Of a DNA stretch of 64,000 nt, positions 50,197-60,900 are shown one piece after another (positions within the stretch are counted from its first letter, which is position 1; each line of letters starts with the position of its first letter). The translations under genes and the position numbers were made by a program. Below the pieces are notes generated by a model that did no database searches, was not told the DNA's origin, and saw nothing but the letters and a program-made list of their open reading frames with translations. Source of the DNA: Cinclus cinclus (taxonomy: Eukaryota > Chordata > Aves > Passeriformes > Cinclidae); the NCBI RefSeq assembly GCF_963662255.1, contig NC_085047.1, forward strand, positions 17,838,924 through 17,902,923, read 5' to 3'.

Positions 50197-53100
50197 CTCC
50201 TATATATACACATCTACATTTTTTCTAATTCCCCTTTGTTGCCATAATGTTGCTATACTGAGAATAAAGGACAGCTTTCCTTACATGCTCTCTTAGCTGT
50301 TCCATGTCTATAACTTGCTTTCAGTCGGTTCAGTATCTGTACAGTAGCTAAACAGGCAGTGGAAATTAAAACTGTTTCAATTAATATCCTGTTCAAAAGA
50401 CAGCATCCAAACTATAAGGCATTCCCTTGTACTGACATGACTTACAACTCTCTACTTGATACAAACTGCAGAATGCTCTTCAGCCTTGTGCTACAAAGGC
50501 AGCTTTTACCCAAATAATAAAGATGAAAGCTGGAATTTAAACACCGCAAATTCACACACTTCTACCAGCCCCTTGTTCTTGTGCCCCTTTCCAACAAGGC
50601 TTATCACTTTAATTTCAAAAGTCATGCACCCATGCTATAAAACAGAAACCCAAACTACCAAGAAGCCTCTTGCTCCTGACTTTGGAATACTGTATTAGTA
50701 TAAAAGAGCATTCAGAGAGCTTAAATAAATATATTCTTTTCTGAAATCCCAGCACATTCAAGGAGTAGTTACTGCCAAAAGCAGAGCATTAAGTAATCTC
50801 CATAGATGTTTTCAGAATAATTTAGTCAGAAAAGACCTGTAAGATATGGAGTTTTGATTGATTTGGTCTAATACCTGGAAAATAGCCTACTGTGGGGATA
50901 AGAATCTGCATCTCAAATGTTCTGCAGAACACATTTCCCATATTCGTATACAGTACTAGAAAAAATTAAGAAGACATTACAGTAATTTTCTCCCAGCTAC
51001 TTAGATCTGTAGCTTTGGCTAAGACAATGCATTTTGTATTCCTCAGAACTATGAAATATCAAAGATGACTAAATAAATAAAAGCCAAGGAAAACTGGGAC
51101 AGTACTGCATTTTACACTTGAGACAAGATTCCCCCCTCCCATGGATAAGTCACAGAGGACAACTACAGTAAATGCTTGTCTTTTTTTCCAAAGAAAGATT
51201 TATACACAGGTTCAGATCCAGAAAATAATGTGAAATGCATAAATATTGATAGCTTTAGCTAAGTTAAAATGGGTTCAGTAAAGTATGATACAACATATTC
51301 AGAATAAACAAAGCAGAAAAGCATCATATTTTGGTTTGCTTGAGATATACATAAGGTGCAACAATTTCTTCTCTAGAGGCATTTGTGGACAATGTGTTAA
51401 ACAGGTAACAGTGTTTGCTGGTATACTGAAGTACACACAATAGCAGTAAGATTTTCCAAAATGAAAGCAGCTGAAATTAATAAAAATTAAAACAAAACAA
51501 ACAAGGAAAAAACCCAACCCAAATACAGTAAGATATTGGTCTGAAGTTTTTGTTGTGCTAACAGACTTTGTTACCTGAAAATACTGATACCCCTTCTAGT
51601 AGATTCAGGGAAAATTCTACCTACTCAAATCAAGACATCACTCAGAGAACCAACAAAGGCAAATGCCTAGTGAACTATAAAGCTTTGCAGGATTTCTGCT
51701 ACTCTCAGTGCCTAATCGCTTAAAAATTAAGCATATCTACAAAAAGGTTTATAAGTATCTGAAAACAGTCATATCCAGTAAACTGACCCAACCCTACCCC
51801 CTCTCTAGGGAAAGTCAAGGAAAAGCAGATCAAGTAAGATATTAATTCATATAGAAAAAAGTAATTTTCTGTTTCTTTTAAAAAAGGTACCATTAATATA
51901 CAGAAATATCTCCAGGAACAATATTGAAATTTAAATTGAGGAAGGATGGGGTGCTTTGACAAAAATATATCTATTCTAAAGGTTTCTAGAGAAATAAGTT
52001 AGTACCATTGTCAACGTGAACGGCCTGCACTGTAACATATTTGGATTTCAGCTAATTATAAAGTGGTCCAAAACTCCAACAGCCACCCTGCTGTGACCCA
52101 CGAGTTTTAAGTCTTTTAAGATTCTCCCGTCTTGTTAAAATAACTTATAAAAATTTAATAAAATCTTATTTAAAATACCACCATAGGCTGCAATGGCATT
52201 CTAGGGGCTCTTAGACATTTATTCACCTGAATTTTTAAAAAAGCCTTTTCACTGACTCGTTGGTTTGTAAGTTTTGTTGTTCTTCTGTTGTTCCCTTCTT
52301 TCAACACATGCATCCTCGATGTTGCTGTTTCAGTGACACTTCCCCAGCTATGTGCCTTTTGTCAGACCTTTAATCCTTTCTTAAAACTCTTGTGGTACAT
52401 TGTATATTGTTTCCTGACACTGAACCAGAGACTTTCACTTAACTACAACAATGAAAGGCTAAACCTAGCAAGCATTAATAGCTACTGTCCATATGGCTAT
52501 TACATCAAATTAGTTACAAAATAACCTCAAAACACATTATCAATTCAGTCAAGTATAAATAAGAATGCCTGATAGAATGATGTAAACTCGCATCATTTAA
52601 AGACTTAATTCAAAGAACTTCAAACTCAATCTAATACTATCAAAAGTTCAGCCAGTATGACGAAGACTAATAGAAAATTATTGCTGGAGTCCAATTTGGT
52701 AAATCATTGTGCTACAATGCAAAAAGTAGGGAAACATCTTGTGCTATAGAAGAAGTACCCTGTTGAATTTGTAGCTTTAGATCAATCACTAGTGATCATT
52801 TTGCATCTATTGGTAAGAATCAATGCTTGGTTATACAATAGTGTAAGCCAGAATAGTGAAGGTTACAAGCCAAGTGATACACTTGGCCTACTTTTGGGAT
52901 GTATTTACGATAGCAAAACACAAAAATTCAACACAAGCAGAGATAGAAACTGGCAGATGGATCCGTTTGGTAGCCTGAATTCAGTCAAACGCTACTCTTC
53001 AGCTGTAGTTTAACTGTATACAGCTTCCCGCTTTACCAACACAAACTGTAATTGGCCCTTTATGCAAACTCTGAAGCTGATTTGGACTGTGCATAGTAAC

Positions 53101-54106
53101 TACAACAACGCCAGTATCTGTAAAATGTAAAAGGTATGTGTATTGGTGTACACCATATCGAAAAGTCATGGTTTTACGTTATTCAAAACTGTGAAATAAT
53201 ACTAAGGTCACTTTTGAAAAATGCATTTGCAGTACTTTTTGTTTGCAGGAAAGTTTCACCAAGTCACTCAGATATCTATGCAAAAATAAAGGAACCCTCC
53301 AAGGCATGAAAGACAAGTCAATTATCTGCAGTATTTTCTTTTTCATACACCACTCCTTTTTCTAATGCACATCATCCTGGTTATTCAAAGCTAAATTAAA
53401 AAGAAACAAACCCAAACGTAGCCTGTCAGAACTTTTCCCAGTAAACTCTACCACTCTGGTGGCAAATATAAAAGTGCAGAACATCTGGACCACGTGGCTG
53501 CCCAAACACCGCTAACAATGGTACATCTGTCCAGGCTGCCTTGAGTTCTCTGGAACAGGTTTTAAATTCATTCTACAATATAAACGTAGGCATAACCTAT
53601 TAATATAAACCATCTTAGAACTTAAATCTTCATGTACAAAAATGACTAAGAATATCTAATAGTAACTAGTGCAGTGCGTCAGTGTTTTTGTTTTTTTTTT
53701 TTTTCTTTTTCTTTTTCATTTAGAATAACTAGGTATTATATGAAATTAGTTGTCGTACTCTCTGGTTGGTAAAAGAGATGCTGTGTGAGCTAACAGTAAA
53801 GGCAGCCTTTTTCACACCAACCATCTGTTTACTGTTTAAAAGCCTTCAACAGAAAGCAAGCTCTGGGATCATTCCACTCCATTTCAGTTCATTAATAGAC
53901 AATATCACCCTCCTACATACTGGGTTCCAATTTGAGGACCTGGCCCAAGTTGCTAATGTCTGGCTTCCAGTGAATTCTGGGCCACTCAGAGCAGTAAGCA
54001 CTTTATTGCAGTCTCTAGTTCCATCATATGGACTGACTAGCTTCCCTTGGAAAAGACAAGGCTAGGATATTAGGTAAAGCACAATGTTTTACAATAAAGT
54101 GGAGCT

Positions 54107-54194
54107 TCACTGGTCAGCGCAGGAAATAAGCACTGGAGCCTGAGACATTTCATTTGGCTGTCCATCATGTGGGAGAGGTGTGGCCCTCTGACTT
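54107..54194 (-). CDS. BBX: BBX last coding exon with stop codon
   Basis: 88 nt of coding sequence. The acceptor is CTTCTTTTGCAG; one base completes an Arg codon, then SQRATPLPHDGQPNEMSQAP is followed by VLISCADQ and TGA at 54,109-54,107. Human has a Gly where this sequence has the first Ser. The short C-terminal peptide ends exactly as in human, so the frame is certain. The 3' UTR follows in the same exon. Confidence 0.95.
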
Positions 54195-57100
54195 CTGCAA
54201 AAGAAGAAAAAAAAAGCCACCCATCAATACTCGGAGCAGAGGAGGTGCCGTTATCAGATCAAAAAGGACGGGAAGCAGCAGTTGTATGGTTTAGTGCCCT
54301 AACTTCCTCAGTGATGCAACAGTAACACAATATCCTGAGGACAACCTACATCACAAGGCAAAGGCAGGAAAAAACAAGACGTGATGGTATTTGACTACAC
54401 AAAGCAAAATCCACAGCATGAGAGTAAGTTAAGAGTGCACAAATGCTGTGACTCAATTTACAAAGGAGCTGCTGCAGCCCTCTGAAGCAGAGCATAGAGC
54501 AGACGTGTGGCAAAAGAAGGAAAATGCAGAGGCACAGATCATGGTAGTGCAAGTCAGCAGACATCTTTTAAACAATATGGAAATATACTCATCAGCAGAG
54601 TTGCACTGGGATTCCTCCACATTACTACAGCCTAGCACATCTCTTTCATTACTACAGCAGTGTTAATTTACAAATGATCCCTTGGCACAGGGTATCATAA
54701 AAATATACAGGGCCAGAATTATGTGCTGGAAATCAACATCAGTCATGGTACGAAATGGATTTGAGAGAACTCCTTCGTAGCTTGCGTTTTGAAATACATA
54801 CACCAAGCAGTATCACTGCATGTTATTTATTCTCACAGGTAAGGTCCTATTTTTGTTACAGTATTTGTCATTGGTAGCAATCAAAAACTGGGGCCTGCTT
54901 CTTATTTGCACCAGGGCCACTTTACCTCACTCTGGCCCAGCTAAGATCCCCAGCTAAGATCCCCAGCAGAGGTACCTATGTGCTTCACACAACCAGAGTG
55001 CAATGAAGTGGCCTTGGCACAAAATGCAGCTCAGACTCACAGTGCTTAACTAGGGCATGCACAAGGCAAATAAAGCTAAGCACAAGACTTCAAATGAAAA
55101 CCACGCTGCCAGGCTATACCAAGGCTATATGAAACTATTTAATAAATTAAATTCAGACACTGAAGAAACACATCAAGCAAACCTCCAATTATTTTCTTCA
55201 CATTTCTGGCTATTTGAAAATAAAGTGAGTTACAAAAGGTAACAACAGTTGACAGAGCTGAAAACAGAGAAGTATCTTGCCAGTAAGATTTAGGTTTCAG
55301 TTTTGACTTCCATTTGCCAAGTCTGTGAGAGACATGGCTAACTTTCTACAGGAAGAGTCCGCCCCTGTTGTCATTTCACCTCCCTCAGGGTGATTACAAA
55401 CTGGCATTTCCAACAGTTGCAGGATATTTGCCCATTTGGTGTTTTCAATCCTTATGAAAGGTGCTGCATCACTGGAGCTCAACAGATGGGATTCAAAGAG
55501 AAAGACCCAAGCACAAAGCTCTGCAAATTAGCTCAGATTAGCCCACATTAGCTCGCTTTAACAAGGACAAGAGGAGGACAAGAACTCTGAAGAGGCACAA
55601 GGAAGAAAAACCACAGCAGAGTAAATCCTGTTGCTTTTGTGCATTTCTGGTCAGTTTTAATGGTAGTCAATGAAACCACAATGGTATGAATGAGAGCAGA
55701 ACTTAGCACAGCACTTCCAAAAGTCCCAAGTCCCATTTTATAGCTTATGATGACAGACAGACTGACTGCAGTGTGAAATCACTTCTCACCCAAAACAAGG
55801 CTGCTTAAGCAAGACAACAGCTTCTGCAGAGAGGAACTGCCAGATCTGTTTCTTGTAGGATTCCTGAGCTTCTAAAGAAGCCTTTGAACATTTGATGTGC
55901 AGCCTGAACACAAGGGACTGGGTTCATCAGTGGGGCCCATGAGAGGAACAGTTAACTGAGGCTGTGAATGGTTTCATGAACTGCTGCCTTAAGAAGTTAC
56001 TTAGGCAGCCAGCAATCTGTCAAATGGCATCTGCAGAGGCTGTGATGGTTTCAAACTGGCCCAGTGCTTCCTCAATGAGTTTCCCCTGCAGGGGAAGATG
56101 CGGTTTCATACCCAGTAAGATCCATGAAAGAACAACACTGGACAATTAAGAGCCAAGGAGGACCTACTGTATTTGGTTTACTTCCATCACAGGTCTGACC
56201 ATGCTGAACTCATAACCCCTAAGTAACCTGCACATTCTCCACCTTACCTGTATGGATGGCCTACTCATTAACTGAAAGGACCAACCCAAACACCTCTGGC
56301 TCTCCATCACCCAGAGTTGTTCTACCCCATGCTATTCTGCAGATGCTTTGCCTTTACACAGCACAGCACAAGAGTAACAAGTCAGCCTCCCTTGGCCATG
56401 TTCAGCATAAAAAAATTAATCTCAAAATGTATGAAATTCTCTCCACCATCTCAGGTTTTAGGCCACTGCAAAATGCAAATCAGCATACAGTAGCTATTTA
56501 AATCTGCCATTATCTGACAAATAGCATCTGATAATTCCCAAACATTAGGATCTCAAGGAGCATATGAAGCAGTTTCTATACAAGAATTGGTAGGTAAGCT
56601 TACTGGGAAGGATCATTTTACTAACTGCTAAACAGATTATACTGTCATTTATGTGAAGACTTAACACTACTAAGCAAGTGGGGTGAAGCAGACATTCATA
56701 GACGGCTGTGAAAGAGGAAATGCAGGCCAAATTAAAGTCTGCTATTCACATGCTTTCTGAACAAGCTGTCAGCCACATACTGTTTTCTTAAGGCAAGAAG
56801 AAGAAAACCATACCTGTGTACATTTTCCATGGCTGCTACTTCTGCCAGAGCAGCTAAGCTAAAAAATGCAGACACCGCTGGCATATCTGACGTAATACTA
56901 TGATTTTCTTCTGTCTCTGTGTTTCTGGAGCATTCGTTGTTGCAATCTGCATTTGATGATTTCTGAAGAGTACTTTGTGGCAGCTCTTTTGGCTTGTCCT
57001 CTGCAAAGAAAGAAAGGAAGTTAAGCATGCAAACGCAGCCCACAAATTCACTGCAGTCTATGGATATGCTGACCAGCTGGTGTTTACTAGCCTCTGTTAA

Positions 57101-57917
57101 AAGGTTCTGTTAACAGAACCTTTACCTTTAGGACTTCAATTCTGCCACTGCCATCTAATTCATGCTGTAACTTCTTCTGATCCAAGCTACTGGGTCAGGA
57201 GCACAGTACTAGGATTTATGAAGCAGTTTACAGATTTTGCATTCAACTGAATTTGATCTTTTAGGTCAGGCAAGTCAGCTTTTTTTATGTTTCAGATACA
57301 GGAGTCCTGAAAGACTGTCTTACTAGAGAACTCCAACAAGGACTCTGGCATTAACTGTCATACTTTGAAATTCAGTTTTACAAACTATAACCAGGCACAG
57401 TATAATTTCTTTGCTGGACTAGAAACAAACTGTGAAAGGTTACCTTTCACGATTTTCCATTTCTCTCTGTATCAGTTCACAACTCTTAAGAGTGAAATAT
57501 CCAGGGAGAAAAGACAAATTCAGTCATTCAAACAAAAGAAGTTGGTCATTATAGACTCAAGTGGTTTCCCAACTGGTTGATGCCTGTATTTTAAATAATG
57601 ACCATTCTAAGCAGGTATGAAAACAAGTGTTTTAAAAACACTGCCCTGATAGGTTGCTTGTATCTCAAACCTTCTCCAACCATTCAGTTGTAATAAAATT
57701 TTAAGTCAGATTTCCTTACCCAGTGTCCCTGCTGCTGGTGACACTCGTCCATCTGCTGTTCGGACAAGATGTGTGATCTTAGTTTTTCTTGCTTTCCTTT
57801 TCTGGCTGCCAACTAAAGGCTCATGCATCATTGCTGGCTCTGGAGTGTTTAGGGCAGATACAGAAATTTTATTCTTCCAGGCAGACTCACTGGAATTTCT
57901 GTCTTCTAATAGTATGG
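54107..57917 (-). CDS. BBX: BBX, HMG-box transcription factor, last three coding exons (gene level)
   Basis: BBX (bobby sox homologue) is a large nuclear HMG-box protein linked to cell-cycle progression. The window holds only its C-terminal part, about 157 residues, in exons 57,917-57,720, 57,000-56,814 and 54,194-54,107 on the minus strand. Junction phases are 1, 1 and 2 and are consistent, with GT donors and AG acceptors. The blocks EPLVGSQKRKARKTKITHLV, RTADGRVSPA, MPAVSAFFSLAALAEVAAM, HDGQP and APVLISCADQ match the human BBX C-terminus as I recall it. The HMG box lies in exons right of the window. BBX is convergent with CD47, as in human. Confidence 0.96.
54195..56813 (-). other. BBX: BBX last intron
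   Basis: 2.6 kb. It contains a 13-bp duplication of CCCAGCTAAGATC (54,937-54,970) and an imperfect 12-bp repetition of ATTAGCTC-like words near 55,528-55,558. No exon or transposon is recognised. Confidence 0.75.
56814..57000 (-). CDS. BBX: BBX penultimate coding exon
   Basis: 187 nt, phase 1 in, phase 2 out. Acceptor CTTTCTTTGCAG, donor CACAG|GTATGG. It encodes EDKPKELPQS, a variable Ser/Asn/Thr-rich stretch, and then the highly conserved Ala/Leu-rich segment MPAVSAFFSLAALAEVAAM and ENVHR. That segment looks like an amphipathic helix; its partner is unknown to me. Similarity to human is near total in the helix and weak in the linker. Confidence 0.95.
57001..57719 (-). other. BBX: BBX intron between the two internal exons
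   Basis: 719 bp of AT-rich sequence. Besides a perfect 24-bp palindrome near its 3' splice site (57,100-57,123), no repeat or exon is recognised. Confidence 0.8.
57100..57123. repeat. Perfect 24-bp palindrome in a BBX intron
   Basis: AAAGGTTCTGTT is followed directly by its own reverse complement, with no spacer and no mismatch, centred on GTTAAC. It lies about 100 bp upstream, in transcript direction, of the penultimate exon acceptor. Confidence 0.95.
57720..57917 (-). CDS. BBX: BBX internal coding exon with basic KRKARKTK motif
   Basis: 198 nt, phase 1 in and out. Acceptor TTCTCTTCCAG, donor CTGG|GTAAGG. It encodes AILLEDRN, a variable linker, NTPEPAMMHEPLVGSQKRKA, then RKTKITHLVRTADGRVSP. 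The cluster KRKARKTK is a plausible nuclear localisation or DNA-contact patch and is conserved with human. The open frame begins upstream at a Met in the intron; the acceptor and the match to human set the true start. Confidence 0.95.
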
Positions 57918-60900
57918 CTGGAAGAGAATAAAAATGCAACTTTAGATGGAGAGTAATTCAGCCACTAGCTATGCTCATTTGCCATTTTGCATCTATCTGC
58001 ATTAAACCATTCCTCACAGGTACTCAGAGCATAACCCATGGCAATATATGATCTGAACGCCACAGATATTTGCAGGGAAGTAACAGAATCCACCTTAAAG
58101 AGATATACTGAAGGTTCAAGTTTCTAATATTTGCAAAGAACACTGTTAGATCAGCAACAGCACTTGAGTGGGAGCAGGGTATTGCTCTGTATAAAACATT
58201 CTGCAACAGAAGATGTCAGCAAGTGGCTAAGAGACAAAATGTATTTAAGGAACAACAAAGGTCCTCATGTATGCTTATCTTAGCTCACAGATGGACTGAC
58301 AACCAGAATTCAGCAATTCCTGACTAAAACCCAGTCTTACCTCTTTAGTCACTCTACGTCAACTCCTTTAAGAAAAGGAAATACTGCCTTTTACAAAATA
58401 ACAAACCTTGAAAAACACCCCAAAGGCTGCAAATATAAAAGCAGATCTGGATCAGAGATGAAGATAAGCATACTAAAAAAAGGAATTAAGCATGGGATAG
58501 AATACCATGACAGAAATACTGCCCACATAAAGTCAGAGAAAGGAATAGTTTAAATCTTTCTCAGCAGCTCCAGTGTTGGTGTTCTGAAGTAGCTTTTTAC
58601 CCCCAACTGGAACATGATCCAAAATTTTCACTTGACTAAAGAGTTTACTTTACTCTTGTTCACAAAGAAATTGGTCAGACAGCAATTACAAAACATATTT
58701 ATGAAGCTTGTTATGAAGCTTGCCCCATCTGTGATCACTGTCAGCTAGGGTTAGAAAGAGGCTACAGGCAGCAAATGGAATGACCAAGTAATTTTTTACA
58801 GATTCCTATTTAACCTGTTTTGAAATTGGGAACACTTGTGATACTTGCACCCAGTTCCTGTGGTGCATTTTTCCCAGTACACTGGCCATCCTGAACGATT
58901 ACACATTTTTTTCCTAATGCCTGCACATCATCTTCCCCATTGCATTTTCAACTCATTACTTCTTTACCACCTATAAGGTTATACTCCATCTCTTTGCAAC
59001 AGTCCTTGATACATTTTCCACAGCTGCTGCTGCATCTACAGTTAGCTTAATCTTCCCTCCAGTTTCTTTTAATCTTTCTCCCCATTTTAAAGACTTAAGA
59101 CACACTTGTTACTTTTTGGGTGGTTTGACCAGCAAAAATTACACACACATAACTGAGACAGGAGTGCAAACAACTGCTCTTTCAGAAAGGCTAAGAGCTG
59201 AACAATTTCAATCACCTGCACTGAGACTGGTGGTGTCACCCAGGAGCACCCAGTCCCACAAACTGTGCCCAACAGCCAAACAGTCTGCATGGCCTTTGCC
59301 TTCTTTCATGTTAGTGTGCATTTCTGTTTATTGTTAGTTTCACAGATTGAATGAACTTTCTATTCAAAGATACAGCTAATAAAACCTCTATCTTTTGCTG
59401 GTTTCTTTAACTCTTCATTCTGTGAGGATGTGGACTAGATGAAGAGATTAGCACCAACACATTTCATCTTGTTAGCAGTTACCCTTTGCTCTTCTGTTTG
59501 AATGGGAAGGCGCTTTTAACGTTTTATTGTCTAAGAATACAATCAGATCAAATATGTATGTGCAAAAACATATGAAACATTCCAGATTTTATTTGTCTAT
59601 GATCTTAATTCACCTATGTTCTCTTGTACAACGTTTTTGAACTTGTGCATGTTCTTTATTTGGAAAAAAAAGCACACAGCTTCAATTAGCATTTTGAAGT
59701 GCTTAGCTCTAGCTGCCAACCTTTCCAGAGCAGAACTTTGCTGTAGAACTGATTTTTTTGTAAAGAGCACTCCAGAGAAAGCACAGGAAAAGATCCACCC
59801 TGTAACAGTCCAATTAAGTAGAAGTCCCAATGACTGCAAATGTGACTTTCAAATAACTCAACTGGGCCAACAGTGAGATGTTCAGATAAGCTTCGTGCAT
59901 CGAGACCAGGATCTTAATTGGAATGTATAATTAAATAGCCAGCTTTCTCTCCAGATTTCTTATTTGGGAATTCATAAGCATTGATTGTATTTTAATGTAA
60001 TGGTCTGGTTGTAGTCCAACACTATCTGTTAATTCTGATTTGCTCTAATTAGAACTTTGACACTGCTGTCTACTTCTATCTTGATTGAGTTTATAATGCT
60101 TTTAATCTTAGTACTACAACTCATTTTGGTTTTTTATTACATTTAATAAAAAAATTAAGACATGATTTCAAACAACGAACAACATATGATTAAAAGAGAC
60201 TTGATTTGGTATGTGTTTAATTAGATGTGTTGTATGCCAGGTCACTAGAAATTAACTTGATTGATCACTACAGCTGGGGGTTCCCTTTTATGTTTTTCTT
60301 TTTCATATTGCATGTGTCAAAAAAATAAAGAGAAAAAAAACCCTTGAAAAGTAAAATAGGCAATAGTGAAAGACATAAGGAGTATATGATGATGGTATGT
60401 TTGACTAAGAAACAACAGAAGGTGGCTGTAAAAACTCAGATGTAGTAAGTATATCTCCCCTCCATGTTTTTATATCGTTTTGTATTCCCTCTCCAGGTTC
60501 TTTTTTTAATCCCTGAACTGAGACTTGAAAGTTGTCTACTTTCCTTTTCTCCTCTAGCTCTAAAAGAAGCTCTTTATCACTTCAACATAACATTGTTGCC
60601 ATACAATCCTGAAGAAGGATTGAAGGTGAACAATGAGTATTTTGTGTGGGTGAATGCAGGGTGAATGCTGAAGGGAAGAACATCTTTTTCTCTTCTATAG
60701 CAGTCTTAGTGGACATGAGGTCTAGAAACTTCTTTACTGACTTCTTTACAGAGTATTATTAAAGTAGACATTGACCTTGGAAATCACAGACTTCACTCAC
60801 AAGACCCTCTACACTGACTGCTAGAGGAGAAAGGAGTCCATGTTCCAACAACTCTACAGGTAAACTGTGTTCCTGCACTTCCTTCAAAAGGAAGGGCATC

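Larger units (their letters stand above)
47974..54106 (-). other. BBX: AT-rich flank that probably contains the BBX 3' UTR
   Basis: Sequence downstream (on the minus strand) of the BBX stop. It is AT-rich and free of coding potential. Minus-strand AATAAA words occur at 54,002-54,007, 52,218-52,223, 48,101-48,106, 48,089-48,094 and 47,974-47,979. The first would give a UTR of about 0.1 kb, the cluster at 48 kb one of about 6 kb. I cannot tell which is used; the limits given are those of the longest option. A T-rich stretch lies at 53,686-53,715. Confidence 0.4.

Noticed and set aside
56732..57043. 103-codon minus-strand frame as a complete small protein
   Set aside because: The Met and the last part are intronic; the real BBX exon is 56,814-57,000.
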